A stretch of 64,000 nt of DNA from DATFFO01 sp963744905 (GCA_963744905.1 CAVUUV010000004.1:1-64000), one strand, 5' to 3'. Positions 1-9,280 are shown, counted from the stretch's first letter. Notes: generated from the sequence alone by a model not told the origin. Numbers and translations: made by a program.

Positions 1-342
1 ATCAATATCAATCCGGTCAAGATCAGCCTGTTCAAGGACTCTCGGGTATCAGGAGCGATAAGGTCGGCAATGAAGGCCTTGCATCCTTTTTTGCTGCTAC
101 TGGCTCTCTGCGGTATTCCCCTGTTCTATGTGAAATACCGGAAGCAGTCTGCAGTTGGAACCATCACCGTTTATCCGTTGCTGCCAATGCTGATCTGCAT
201 TTACTTTACTGGTTTGCACATGATTTTCGCGCCTTGGCCGAGGTATTCAATTCCACTCCGCCCGATGCTGTACCTCAACGCCTGCTGGGTTTCCTTTACC
301 GTGATCAACTATTTCCGAAATCGCAGTAAGCAAAAAGGCTAA
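1..342 (+). CDS. C-terminal part of an integral membrane protein, probably a glycosyltransferase (5' end outside window)
   Basis: The frame is open from base 1, so the gene begins to the left of the window and only the last ~113 codons are present. The visible part has at least two or three hydrophobic membrane segments and ends with a short basic tail. The motif RYSIPLRPMLYL near the end resembles the C-terminal membrane region of GT39/ArnT-like enzymes, in which an Arg-Tyr pair precedes the last helices. The next gene is also a polytopic glycosyltransferase-like protein, which supports a sugar or envelope role. Family assignment is weak because the catalytic N-terminus is missing. It lies in the lower-GC block that probably comes from a different organism than the rest of the window. 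Confidence 0.5.
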   Translation: MNINPVKISLFKDSRVSGAIRSAMKALHPFLLLLALCGIPLFYVKYRKQSAVGTITVYPLLPMLICIYFTGLHMIFAPWPRYSIPLRPMLYLNACWVSFTVINYFRNRSKQKG

Positions 343-378
343 TAAATGGCATTTTGGGGCATATGCTTGTTTTGAGGA

Positions 379-1905
379 TTGAAAATATTGCTGTCCTCAA
401 AGAGAGCGATACCTGCTATGAATGAAAAAACCATGACAAATCAGCGGCCGACTCCTGCCAACTCTGCCACTCTGAACCGGGCACTCAAAATACCAAAGTT
501 CTTCAAACAGCCTGACATTGCCTGGCTGGCCATCATATTGGGAATCGGCTTGGTATTGCGAGTCTATTTTTTATCCCAACCAATGCGCTATGACGAGTCG
601 TTTTCATTTATGATATTTGCCGATCGCAGCTGGAAAGATGTATTTTTCTACCCCCTGCCTAATAACCATGTGTTGCATACATTGCTTGTCCGCATGACAA
701 CACTTCTGTTTGGTTCAGACCCTATCTTCATTAGGATGCCGGCCTTCCTTGCCGGGCTCTTTAGCATACTCATGGCATTTGCTGTTTGCCGACAATTGTC
801 CCCAGAAAAGCAATCGGGTCTCGTCGCGGCTATGGTTATGTCCGTCTTTCCCTACTTCGTCCTATACTCAACTATGGCGAGGGGGTACTCGCTGGTGGTC
901 CTGTTATTCTTGGTGTTGTTATGGGAAGGAGTGAAATTGGCGGCGGCGCCGACTATCAAGCGTTGCATCGGCTTGGGGTTGGTGTCCGCGCTGGGAATGT
1001 TCACAATTCCCTCGATGTTATTTGCCGTCGCCGGAGTCTATTTGTGGGTCGTGTTGCTTATCTTTTACAGGACTGGCAGCTTTTTTTTCGCTATCCGTCA
1101 CTTCATTCTTCCCTGTGGAGGGATGACGATGGCGATGTCTGTACTATTTTACCTGCCTGTAGTGGCGATCACTGGTGGAATAACGCCGATCGTAGCCAAT
1201 AGATTCGTGGCAGGGCTGCCTTACGATAACTTTTTTTCACAACTCGGTCCCCACCTGATAACGACCTTGCAGGATCTTATCCGGAACGTTCCACCGGTAC
1301 TTTTGCTTGGCGGCGGCATACTTATTTTGGTCGGATTCGCGACTGCAGTCAAAAGACGGCTTCTGTCGGCGCTATTGTTGCTACCATGTTTGATAATCGG
1401 CTCAGTTGCCGTGCTTTTCGCCAAACACAGCATCCCGTTTGCCAGAACATGGATTTTTTTCCTGCCGGCCGTATTCATCATGATAGACATTGGCTTAGTG
1501 TCTGTTGCGGCCGGCTTTCGGCCGAGATTTCGGTGCGCGCCAATATTTGCCGCTACACTGTTGTCGGCAGTGGCTGCAGGCACTCTAATCCGAAACAACA
1601 CCATTGCAGCTTACTCGGACACCGGCCATTTCCCCGAAGCCGAGCAAGTTGTGATGTCTTTGGCACCGATTCTTGAAAAAAATGACAAGGTAAGGGTTCA
1701 TCTTCCTGCGGACATGCCGGTTTATTACTATATGCGCCGTTATGGGATTCCTAACAGCATTCATTCTGGTAAACGGGTATCCACGGCATCAGAGTATTTC
1801 ATAGTGAAAAAAAGCCAATATTCAGTCCAAGACATGACCCCCAAAAAAGTGACCCGAGTTTACGACTTCGCAGATGCAGCCGTGTTTAGGAGCACAGGAG
1901 AATGA
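379..1905 (+). CDS. GT39-like polytopic membrane glycosyltransferase
   Basis: A 508-codon protein with about ten hydrophobic segments. After the first membrane helix it has an Asp-Glu pair in the first periplasmic loop (MRYDESFSF, about residues 69-77) and then NNHVLHTLL, the arrangement typical of PMT/ArnT-type (GT39 or related GT-C) enzymes that take a lipid-phosphate-linked sugar. The loop Asp is the usual catalytic residue. The start is uncertain: TTG at 379 has a GAGGA upstream, and an ATG at 418 would remove 13 residues. The acceptor cannot be deduced. The region is low GC (28 of 60 bases G/C in 541-600) and belongs to the block left of the suspected join. Confidence 0.7.
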   Translation: MKILLSSKRAIPAMNEKTMTNQRPTPANSATLNRALKIPKFFKQPDIAWLAIILGIGLVLRVYFLSQPMRYDESFSFMIFADRSWKDVFFYPLPNNHVLHTLLVRMTTLLFGSDPIFIRMPAFLAGLFSILMAFAVCRQLSPEKQSGLVAAMVMSVFPYFVLYSTMARGYSLVVLLFLVLLWEGVKLAAAPTIKRCIGLGLVSALGMFTIPSMLFAVAGVYLWVVLLIFYRTGSFFFAIRHFILPCGGMTMAMSVLFYLPVVAITGGITPIVANRFVAGLPYDNFFSQLGPHLITTLQDLIRNVPPVLLLGGGILILVGFATAVKRRLLSALLLLPCLIIGSVAVLFAKHSIPFARTWIFFLPAVFIMIDIGLVSVAAGFRPRFRCAPIFAATLLSAVAAGTLIRNNTIAAYSDTGHFPEAEQVVMSLAPILEKNDKVRVHLPADMPVYYYMRRYGIPNSIHSGKRVSTASEYFIVKKSQYSVQDMTPKKVTRVYDFADAAVFRSTGE

Positions 1906-2167
1906 TCTTAATTGATTGTTCCAGGAAATTTCATTTTTGGGGCACACTTCAAGTCCGGTCGGCAGTGGAGCTGAACTGACGGAACGGTAATATTAAACCG
2001 TAATTTCGGCAGTTTTTCGCCGCGCTGGTCTATCTCTTTTCCCTTTATGATTGGTGGCGGTTGATAATATGCTGATTTTTCTTTGCGGATTAGCGGGTTT
2101 GGTGATTTCTCTGGTAGCGACCGTCTGGACATTTTAATAAAATTTTGTTAAACTTCAGTATCTTGGA
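1906..2167. other. AT-rich intergenic region in the low-GC block
   Basis: No credible gene is visible in either strand. The stretch ends in an AT-rich run (about 2133-2160) just before the next start codon, which is where a promoter for the following glycosyltransferase would be expected. No clear terminator hairpin was found after the stop at 1905. Confidence 0.4.
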
Positions 2168-2443
2168 ATGAGATTTAGAAACCCGAATGATGGGTCAGGT
2201 TTAGGCGAATATAGCATGATTCGTTTATCCCAACCAACCGTGGAATCCACCAATACTGCCAACGAACTGGATACAGACATGCCATGCTCTAAGGTTTCAA
2301 TCATCATTCCGGCCTATAATGAAGAACAGGGTATCGGTGACATTATTACACGGGTTAATGAACTCTACCCGGAGGCTGAAATCATTGTGGTCAATGATGG
2401 CTCAACGGATAATACGGCCATCGTTGCCCAGGAGGCCGGAGCA
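2168..2443 (+). pseudogene. Family 2 glycosyltransferase, N-terminal fragment cut at the sequence join
   Basis: The protein has a classic GT2 N-terminus: SIIIPAYNEEQGIGDII followed by the beta-strand and nucleotide-binding turn IIVVNDGSTDNT. Similarity to the family stops right after VAQEAGA; the next ~24 codons read through antisense DNA of an unrelated gene and end at a stop at 2521. The catalytic DxD region and everything beyond it are absent. Possible starts are ATG 2168, ATG 2216 or ATG 2279. The intact gene was probably a polyprenol-phosphate or polysaccharide glycosyltransferase. The loss is most simply explained by a chimeric join rather than a mutation. Confidence 0.75.
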
Positions 2444-2450
2444 ACTTCGG
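2436..2450. other. Abrupt sequence join: low-GC block to high-GC actinobacterial DNA
   Basis: Left of about 2440 the + strand encodes a GT2 enzyme; right of it the - strand encodes a solute-binding protein. Both reading frames lose family-like sequence at the same place. Base composition also changes here (28/60 G+C in 541-600, 45/60 in 3301-3360). No transposase, integrase, tRNA end or inverted repeat is visible at the join. Confidence 0.8.
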
Positions 2451-3066
2451 CGTTGAAGGTCACCTTGACGGTGCTGTCGTCGGTGGCCTCGACATTGGTT
2501 ACGACGTCGGTGTCGACGTAGTCGGGCCAGTTTCCACCCAGACCGAGGTCCACGGCGGTGTGCCAGGTGAAGGCCACGTCGTTGGCGGTGATGGGGGTGC
2601 CATCACTGAACTGGATCCCGTCCTTGAGGGTGACGGTGGCGGTCCATACGTCGCCGTCCTGGACGGCATCGGGTAGCTGGCTGGCGGCCAGGTCCGGAAC
2701 CATCTCCAGCCCGGGCGAGGCCAGGTTGTACATGGCGCCCTTGGTCGGGGTGAGCACGTAGCTGTTCCAGACCGTGGAGCCGGTGCTGTCCACCGAGTTC
2801 CAGTAGTTGTCGGTGGTCATGTCCTCGAAGATACCCATGGTGTAGGTATCGATCGGGGCGCCACCGCCACCGGTCGTGGTCTCGGTCGTCATCGGGGTGG
2901 TCGTCGCGGTGCCGCCACCACCAGCAGTGGTGGTCGTCTCCCCGCCGGCGGCGCTGGTGCTCGTCGTCTCGGTAGTGCCACTCGTGCAAGCGACGGCTAC
3001 GAGAGCGAGTACGGCGACTATTGCGAGGAGGCGCACAAACGGCGCCTTATTTCTCGTTGCAGTCAT
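2443..3066 (-). pseudogene. ABC transporter substrate-binding lipoprotein (family 5, peptide/nickel type), 3' truncated at the join
   Basis: The start at 3066 follows an AGAGGG ribosome site. The signal peptide ends in a lipobox (VAVAC, Cys27), then a long Thr/Gly-rich linker tethers the domain to the membrane. The domain shows the SBP family 5 N-terminal block: YNLASPGLEMVPDLA, VTLKDGIQFSDGTPITANDV, AFTWHTAVD. About 208 codons are present of a family that normally runs 500-600 residues. The sequence ends in the antisense of a glycosyltransferase gene, so the rest is missing at the suspected assembly join. No permease or ATPase partner is in the window, so the substrate is unknown. Confidence 0.8.
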
Positions 3067-3157
3067 CGATTTCCCTCTTCTCTGGGTACATTCGAACGCG
3101 GGTCGAAACCCAACGCTTATGCGAGCGAGCATAGACCCTGCTCGGGAGTTGCCGCAA

Positions 3158-4306
3158 CTACTCGAAGGCCCCTTTCGCATCATGGTGACCCGACCCCTCA
3201 TCGACCTTCTGTCCGGGTCGGGCCGGGTCACCGCCGGCGCTGCCCCGATGGGCCTCGTCGATGACCCGGTGGCGATCGATCGTGGTCGAAATCACCGCCT
3301 GGATGACCGCCGCCGCCGGCAACGCCAGCACCACCCCGGTTGCTCCCATCAGCGAGGCGCCCACGACGATGGCGCCCACCGATACCGCCGGGTGGATCGC
3401 CATGGTCCGCGAGGTGACGCGCGGGCCGATGAGCAGATTCTCGACCTGTTGGTAGGCCACCAGGCCCACCACCACCCACAACGCCTTGATCGGGCTGTTG
3501 GCCAGAGCGACCAGCACCGGGAGCACTGCTCCCAGATAGGTACCGATCACGGGCACGAACTGGCTGAGAACCCCTACCCAGACACCGAGTGCGATGGCGA
3601 AGGGCAGCCGGAGAAAGAGGAGCAGCCCGGTGGTGAACACGCCCGACAGCACGGCCAGGATCAGGCGGCTGTAGACGTACCCACCCGTCTTGTCCACCGC
3701 GATCTCCCATATTCGAAGCGCTTCGCGCTGGCGTTGGGCGGGGAGGAAGGAGAGCACGGTGCGCCTCAGGGCGGGTCCCTCGGCCACCATGTAGAAGGAG
3801 AACAGGGCGATGGTGAAGAGTTGGAAGGTCGCCCCCAGCACCGTCGATCCGAGCCCAACCAGCCCGCCGGCGATGCCCGAGCCGAAGTTCTGGATGATCG
3901 AGGCCAGGCTGTTGAACTGGGAGGCCGCTTCCGGGGTGAGCAAATCGATGCCCAGCCAGCTTCCCACCTGCTGCTCCAGCGTGTTGATGTATCCCGGAAG
4001 GTCCTGGACCAGACCCACCACCTGAGAGATCACCACCGGAACCACCAGAGCCACCAGCGCAACACCTGCCAACACCAGCCCCACGAAAACCACTCCCGTA
4101 GCCAGGCCCCGGCGCCATCCCCGCCGATCGAGGAACTGGACGGCGGGCTCGATGGCGACCGAGATGAACAGGGCCACGAAGATCATGTAGAGCAGCGAAC
4201 GGATCTGGAGGAGGAACCAGAGAACCGCCAGCACCGCCAGGAGAGTGAGTGCCACCGTCAGGGCGGCCCGCCGTAGAGCCCGGGTCGAGTTGAGCTCGGA
4301 CGTCAT
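3158..4306 (-). CDS. AI-2E family transporter (PerM/TqsA-like permease)
   Basis: A 382-residue polytopic membrane protein. It has two N-terminal helices, a segment beginning IEPAVQFLDRRGWRRGLAT, a soluble helical region (LVQDLPGYINTLEQQVGSWL), and a C-terminal bundle with the FVPVIGTYLGAVLPVLVAL and GPRVTSRTMAIHPAV blocks, which are hallmarks of the AI-2E/UPF0118 family. Members export small molecules or ions; the substrate cannot be read from sequence. The start codon overlaps the stop of the upstream M50 protease gene by four bases (ATGA at 4303-4306), so translation is probably coupled. The C-terminus is Asp/Gly-rich and hydrophilic. Confidence 0.88.
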   Translation of the reverse strand: MTSELNSTRALRRAALTVALTLLAVLAVLWFLLQIRSLLYMIFVALFISVAIEPAVQFLDRRGWRRGLATGVVFVGLVLAGVALVALVVPVVISQVVGLVQDLPGYINTLEQQVGSWLGIDLLTPEAASQFNSLASIIQNFGSGIAGGLVGLGSTVLGATFQLFTIALFSFYMVAEGPALRRTVLSFLPAQRQREALRIWEIAVDKTGGYVYSRLILAVLSGVFTTGLLLFLRLPFAIALGVWVGVLSQFVPVIGTYLGAVLPVLVALANSPIKALWVVVGLVAYQQVENLLIGPRVTSRTMAIHPAVSVGAIVVGASLMGATGVVLALPAAAVIQAVISTTIDRHRVIDEAHRGSAGGDPARPGQKVDEGSGHHDAKGAFE

Positions 4307-5976
4307 GGCGGGTCAGGGTAAACGCCGGCCGGGGAGGTACCGGTGGAGAATCCAGGCAAAGTACGGACGCCGGCCAGGTCCGGATCCGAGAGGGTCGCCT
4401 CGGGGAGGTCATCCCCGAAGGCCTCCCGGAGGGTGGCCAGAGCGGTCCGGGGCGAACCGAGACGGGCCTGGGAGCAGGCCAGGTTGTAGGCGACCGTGCC
4501 GGCCCGGTCGGAGGAAAGACGCCCTCGCAACCACCCGCCCACCCGGGCCGCCGCCTCCCAGCGTCCCGCCTGATGAAGGCGCACCTGAGCAGCCACAGCC
4601 GCCTCCGGATCGACATGCTCGTTCGTTCCTGCCTCCAGCACCGGGGCCAGATCGGCGCCGCTCCTGCCCGCCTCCTCGAGCCGGAGGGCCCACCGCTCCG
4701 ACGGCGAGACGCCCGCGAGTCTTCCGTCGAGCCTGGCGGCCTCCCCCAGTTGCAGGAAGGCGCGGGCACGGGTTCCGGGCCGGGCGACTGGTGACGTCGA
4801 CACGAGGCGTGCCAGCGCCTCGGCCGTTTGCGCCTCACCCTGGTGAACGAGGGCCATGGCCCGGCCGATGATCGCCTCGGCCTGTTCGGGCCCCGTGATC
4901 TCGACGTGATCGGCCAGGTCCTGGCGGACGAGGGCCTCTGCCTCGATCCCTCTCGCCGTCAGGGAGTCGATCGAGCGCGCCAGGGCTTCGGCCTCGGAGA
5001 ATCTGCCCAGTCGCAGATAGGCGTGGGCCAGGGTCAACAGCCGCGACCGGTCCGTCCCATCCCCTTCCTCCCCCAGCGCCGCCACCCTCTCCCAGTCCCC
5101 GTTGTCGACCGCCAGCCGCCAGCGCAGATCATTGGCCGCGGCTTGCAGCCGAGGATCGCGCAGGGTTCCTCGCACCGTCTCCACCAGCCGGGATGCCTCC
5201 TCGGGGCGACTGGCCCGGTAGGCGGCCACGGCATCAGCCAGCAACTGGCGTTGCGGCTCTTCCCATCCGCGCTGGATCTCGGCCACACCGCTGCGACCCA
5301 GGATCAGAATGATCCACAACGCCGAGAACAAGCCCCAGAAGTACCAGACGGCTATCAGAACCGCCACCAGGGTCACGGCCTTGACCCCCGCCACCGCCCG
5401 GATACCGCGGGCACCGAAGAGGCGCTCGGCTATCCCGTCGAGCACATGCGCTCCGTCGAGACCGGGGAGGGGAATCAGGTTGAGGACACCCCACACCGCC
5501 GCCGCCCACACGAAGACGTCGGCCGCCGGGGCAAAGCGGGTCGGCACCGTGGGCTGGCCACCCACGATGAGCCAGACGATCCCTCCGGTCACCAGCCCTG
5601 CCACCGGGCCGGCCAATGACACGATGGCCCGGGCCCCGGGGCCAACCGCGGAGGGCAGGGTCGGATAGGTCAAGCCGCCGAACAGCACCAGCTCGACGCG
5701 GGGCTTGCCCCCGAAGTACATGGCGGCCACGGCATGACCCAGCTCATGCAGCAGGACGGCGAGGGGGATCGCCATCAGGGCCGGGATCACTATCCGCCAC
5801 AGCCCCGGCTGCGACATGAGCGCCGACAGCAATGGCCAGGCGATGAGGCCGACCAGGAGAAAGTGGCTCCATCGCACCAGCACCGGAATCGAACCAAGAG
5901 GAAAGGCGATCCCCTCGGCGGAGACGAAGGACCTTCTCGTTTTCGCGCCTGGTCCGGCGCCCGCACCCGTCGACAT
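4303..5976 (-). CDS. Site-2 protease family (M50) metalloprotease with long C-terminal helical-repeat domain
   Basis: The N-terminal ~230 residues form a membrane metalloprotease: HELGH at 77-81 gives the zinc-binding HExxH, and NLIPLPGLDG at 166-175 supplies the third ligand motif (N-x-x-P-x-x-x-x-D-G). Such enzymes cut transmembrane substrates, often anti-sigma factors. The remaining ~320 residues are soluble, Ala/Arg/Glu-rich helical pairs that look like TPR repeats (LLTLAHAYLRLGRFSEAEAL is a good TPR match). No PDZ domain is evident. It is the first gene of a two-gene unit with the AI-2E permease and is divergent from the acyl-CoA synthetase gene. The substrate is unknown. Confidence 0.85.
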   Translation of the reverse strand: MSTGAGAGPGAKTRRSFVSAEGIAFPLGSIPVLVRWSHFLLVGLIAWPLLSALMSQPGLWRIVIPALMAIPLAVLLHELGHAVAAMYFGGKPRVELVLFGGLTYPTLPSAVGPGARAIVSLAGPVAGLVTGGIVWLIVGGQPTVPTRFAPAADVFVWAAAVWGVLNLIPLPGLDGAHVLDGIAERLFGARGIRAVAGVKAVTLVAVLIAVWYFWGLFSALWIILILGRSGVAEIQRGWEEPQRQLLADAVAAYRASRPEEASRLVETVRGTLRDPRLQAAANDLRWRLAVDNGDWERVAALGEEGDGTDRSRLLTLAHAYLRLGRFSEAEALARSIDSLTARGIEAEALVRQDLADHVEITGPEQAEAIIGRAMALVHQGEAQTAEALARLVSTSPVARPGTRARAFLQLGEAARLDGRLAGVSPSERWALRLEEAGRSGADLAPVLEAGTNEHVDPEAAVAAQVRLHQAGRWEAAARVGGWLRGRLSSDRAGTVAYNLACSQARLGSPRTALATLREAFGDDLPEATLSDPDLAGVRTLPGFSTGTSPAGVYPDPP

Positions 5977-6071
5977 GGTCCCAGTTTCGCCGACGCGGCC
6001 GGCCGTGGCAAGAAACGCCCGGCCGGGAGAATACCCTCACGCATGCACCCGACGGCACCAGGAGCACTGAA

Positions 6072-8003
6072 ATGGCCGACGAAATCGTGTGGAGAGTCGA
6101 TGCTGAAAGAGCGGCGCGGACCAGGACGGCGGAGTTCATGGGACTCCACGGCATTCCCACCTACCCGGAGTTGGTGAGCCGGTCCATCGACGAGCCCGAC
6201 TGGTTCTGGGCGGCTGTGGTCGAATACCTGGGCATCCCATTCTCGACGCCCTTCACCGCCGTCTCCGATCTCACCGGCGGCCCCGAGTGGGCCACCTGGT
6301 TCGTCGACGGGCGCATCAACCTCTCCGAAGCCTGCGTGGATCGCTGGGCCGGGTCCTCCCCCGACGCCGTGGCGGTGATCTCCGAGCGCGAGGACGGCAC
6401 TTCGCGCCGGCTGACCTTCGCCCAGCTACACGACGAGGTCTCACGCCTGGCCGGAGGCCTGTCCCAACTGGGAGTGACGCCGGGAGACGCCGTCGCCGTG
6501 TACCTGCCCATGTCGGCCGAGGCGGTGATCTCGCTCCTGGCAGTGGCTCGAGTCGGCGCCATCTTCATCCCCATCTTCTCCGGCTACGGCGCCGAGGCGG
6601 TCGCCGCCCGACTCGAGGACCCTCGGCCCCGCGTGCTGATCTGCGCCGACGGCTTCACCCGGCGCGCCAGGGCCGTGCCCATGAAGGAAACCGCCGATGC
6701 CGCCATCGCCGCGGCGGGAGGGGGCATCGACCACGTGGTTGTGGCTGCCTACGCGGAACGGGGCGATGTCCCCTGGACCGAGGGCCGCGACGTGGCCTGG
6801 AGCGAGGTGCTGGATTCCGACCCGGTTCCCGCCACACCGCTCTCGTCAGAGCATCCCGCCATCATCGCCTACACCTCGGGAACCACGGGGCGGCCCAAGG
6901 GAGCCATCCTGGTCCATGGCGGGCTGACCGTGAAGCTGGCGGAGGAGGGCGCTTTCCAGACCGACCTCCACCCAGGTGACCGTCTCATGTGGGCCACCGA
7001 CATGGGCTGGATCATGGGCCCCTGGATGGTGGTGGCCGGGCTGGCTAACGGTGCCGCCATCGCCACCTTCGACGGGGCGCCCGACTTCCCGGGCCCGGAT
7101 CGCATCTGGGAGATCGTCTCCAAGCACCGGCTCACCCACCTGGGCATTTCCCCCACCCTGATCCGGGCCCTGCAGCCGCACGGAGCCCAACTGGCCAGAC
7201 AGCACGACCTGTCCTCGCTCCGCGTGATCGGCTCCACCGGCGAGCCCTGGAACCCGGACCCGTGGTGGTGGCTGTTCGGTGAGGTCGGACAGGAGCGTGT
7301 CCCCATCGTCAACCTGTCGGGCGGGACCGAGATCGGGGCCTGCATCCTGTCGGTCAACCTCCTGCAAGGAATCAAACCCACCGCCCTGGGCGGTCCCGCC
7401 CTGGGAATGGCTGCCGACGTGGTCGACGCCGGGGGAAACCCGGTCCGGGGCAGCGTCGGCGAGCTGGTGGTGCGCGCCCCCTGGCCGGGGATGACCCGGG
7501 GATTCTGGAAGGAGCCGGAGCGGTACCTGGCCACCTACTGGGAGCGGTTCGAGGGTGTGTGGGTGCACGGCGACTGGGCCTCGATCGACGAGGAGGGCTT
7601 CTGGTACCTGCACGGACGCTCCGACGACACGCTCAACATCGCCGGCAAGAGGGTCGGCCCGGCCGAGATCGAGTCGGCCGTGGTAGCACTCGACGACATA
7701 GTGATGGCAGCCGCCGTGGGGGTGCCGGATCAGCTCAAGGGAGAGGCGGTGGCGGTGTTCGCGGTGCCGGTGCCGGGCGTGGCGCCCGACGAGGCCCTAG
7801 CCCAACGGGTGGCGGAGGCGGTAACAGAGACACTGGGCAAGGCCTTCCGCCCCTCGGCCGTGAGGCTGGTCGGCGACCTCCCACGGACGCGATCGGCCAA
7901 GATCATGAGGAGGGTTGTACGAGCACTGGCCCTCGGTGAGGACGTGGGCGACATCTCCAGCCTGGAGAACCCCGGCTCGCTGGACGGGATCGAGCCCTTG
8001 TGA
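6072..8003 (+). CDS. AMP-forming acyl-CoA synthetase (acetyl-CoA synthetase-like)
   Basis: A 643-residue ANL-superfamily enzyme. The adenylate-forming P-loop YTSGTTGRPKG is at about 267-277, the A5-like block LSGGTEIG lies mid-protein, the hinge region HGRSDDTLNIAGKRVGPAEI follows, and the C-terminal catalytic Lys is in SAKIMRR (about residue 609). The N-terminal WFWAAVVEYLGIPF block is the acetyl-/propionyl-CoA synthetase cap. It activates a carboxylate to acyl-AMP and then acyl-CoA; the chain length is not certain. A good AGGAG site precedes the ATG. Its stop overlaps the GTG start of lysA (GTGA at 8000-8003), an unusual partnership. Confidence 0.88.
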   Translation: MADEIVWRVDAERAARTRTAEFMGLHGIPTYPELVSRSIDEPDWFWAAVVEYLGIPFSTPFTAVSDLTGGPEWATWFVDGRINLSEACVDRWAGSSPDAVAVISEREDGTSRRLTFAQLHDEVSRLAGGLSQLGVTPGDAVAVYLPMSAEAVISLLAVARVGAIFIPIFSGYGAEAVAARLEDPRPRVLICADGFTRRARAVPMKETADAAIAAAGGGIDHVVVAAYAERGDVPWTEGRDVAWSEVLDSDPVPATPLSSEHPAIIAYTSGTTGRPKGAILVHGGLTVKLAEEGAFQTDLHPGDRLMWATDMGWIMGPWMVVAGLANGAAIATFDGAPDFPGPDRIWEIVSKHRLTHLGISPTLIRALQPHGAQLARQHDLSSLRVIGSTGEPWNPDPWWWLFGEVGQERVPIVNLSGGTEIGACILSVNLLQGIKPTALGGPALGMAADVVDAGGNPVRGSVGELVVRAPWPGMTRGFWKEPERYLATYWERFEGVWVHGDWASIDEEGFWYLHGRSDDTLNIAGKRVGPAEIESAVVALDDIVMAAAVGVPDQLKGEAVAVFAVPVPGVAPDEALAQRVAEAVTETLGKAFRPSAVRLVGDLPRTRSAKIMRRVVRALALGEDVGDISSLENPGSLDGIEPL

Positions 8004-9271
8004 GTGCCATCCCGCTTCGGCTCCTTCCCGAGTCGGCCCGGGTGATCGACGGTCGCCTGCACCTCGGTGGACTCGATGTGGTGATGCTGGCCGAGGAGTT
8101 CGGCACACCGCTGTTCGTGTACGACGAGGACCATCTCCGGGCTCGCTGCCGCCAGGCGGTGGACACCTTCGGGGACACCGCCGTATATGCAGCCAAGGCG
8201 TTCTTGTGCCGGGCCATGGCCCGGCTCGCCCACGAGGAGGGCATGCGCATCGACGTCTCCACCCTGGGCGAGATGGGCACGGCCCTGGCGGCGGGGGTTC
8301 CGGCCGGGCGGCTGGTCATGCACGGGAACAACAAGTCGGAGGCCGAGCTACGGGCCGCACTCGATGCCGGGGTTGGCGTGATCGTCATCGACTGCTGGGA
8401 GGAGATCGAACGGATCGAAACCGTCGTCGATGCCACCGGAGTGGATCCACCCGTGGCGATGGTGCGGATCACCCCCGGCATCGAGGCCCACACGCACGAG
8501 TACGTGACGACTGGTATCGACGACTCGAAGTTCGGGTTCACCGTCTCCACCGGTCTGGCCGCCAAGGCGATGGAAAGGGTGGCGGGCTCGCCGTTCCTGC
8601 GTCTGTCCGGCGTTCACGCCCACATCGGCTCCCAGGTCTTCCGGGTGGACTCGTTTGCCCAGGCGATGCAGGTAGTGGCCGATTTCGTCCGGCCCTTCGA
8701 GCTCGAGGAGCTCTCGATCGGGGGCGGACTGGGGGTTGCCTATGTCGAGGACGAAGCCGCGCCCTCGATCGCAGAGTGGGGCGAAGCCGTGCTCGACGCC
8801 GCTCACCGGGCAGGGTTCGACGGTCGGGTCTGGGCCGAACCGGGCCGGGCCATCGTCGCCGACGCCGCCGTGACCCTGTACCGGGTCGGGGTGATCAAGC
8901 ACCTTCCCGAGATCCGCACCTACGTGGCCGTGGACGGTGGCATGAGCGACAACCCCCGCCCGGTGCTCTACGGCTCGGGTTACGAGACCTTCCTGCCCCG
9001 GGCCGTCACTGCCGACCGCTCCCGCCCCATCCGCCTGGTGGGCAAGCACTGCGAATCGGGCGACATCCTGGTCCGCCAGGGAAGGGTTCCCGAGGACCTG
9101 GTCGTCGGCGATGTCATCGCCACCCCCGTCACCGGGGCCTACGGCCACTCGATGGGCTCCAACTACAACAAGGTGCTGCGCCCGCCGGTGGTGTTCGTAC
9201 GGGACGGAGAGGCACGCCTGGTGGTCCGTCGTGAAACCATCACCGACCTGCTCGCCACCGACCTGGGCTGA
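8000..9271 (+). CDS. lysA: Diaminopimelate decarboxylase
   Basis: A 423-residue fold-type III PLP enzyme that converts meso-diaminopimelate to L-lysine. VYAAKAFLC (Lys about 66) carries the PLP lysine, HAHIGSQ (about 204-210) the PLP-contacting His, GGGLGV the phosphate-binding loop, WAEPGRAIV the substrate-binding Arg region, and CESGD (about 350) the Cys-Glu contributed to the partner active site. The GTG start overlaps the stop of the acyl-CoA synthetase gene. No other lysine-pathway gene is adjacent. The gene is followed by dispersed repeat copy A. Confidence 0.95.
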   Translation: MSAIPLRLLPESARVIDGRLHLGGLDVVMLAEEFGTPLFVYDEDHLRARCRQAVDTFGDTAVYAAKAFLCRAMARLAHEEGMRIDVSTLGEMGTALAAGVPAGRLVMHGNNKSEAELRAALDAGVGVIVIDCWEEIERIETVVDATGVDPPVAMVRITPGIEAHTHEYVTTGIDDSKFGFTVSTGLAAKAMERVAGSPFLRLSGVHAHIGSQVFRVDSFAQAMQVVADFVRPFELEELSIGGGLGVAYVEDEAAPSIAEWGEAVLDAAHRAGFDGRVWAEPGRAIVADAAVTLYRVGVIKHLPEIRTYVAVDGGMSDNPRPVLYGSGYETFLPRAVTADRSRPIRLVGKHCESGDILVRQGRVPEDLVVGDVIATPVTGAYGHSMGSNYNKVLRPPVVFVRDGEARLVVRRETITDLLATDLG

Positions 9272-9280
9272 ACGACCTTC

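Noticed and set aside
1908..2132. 74-codon open frame on - in the low-GC block
   Set aside because: No motif, lies in the intergenic stretch before the GT2 gene and looks like chance.
2876..4276. 466-codon open frame on + across the solute-binding and AI-2E genes
   Set aside because: It is antisense to two well-supported genes, has low-complexity composition (His/Gln/Arg-rich) and no family motif. High GC keeps antisense frames open.
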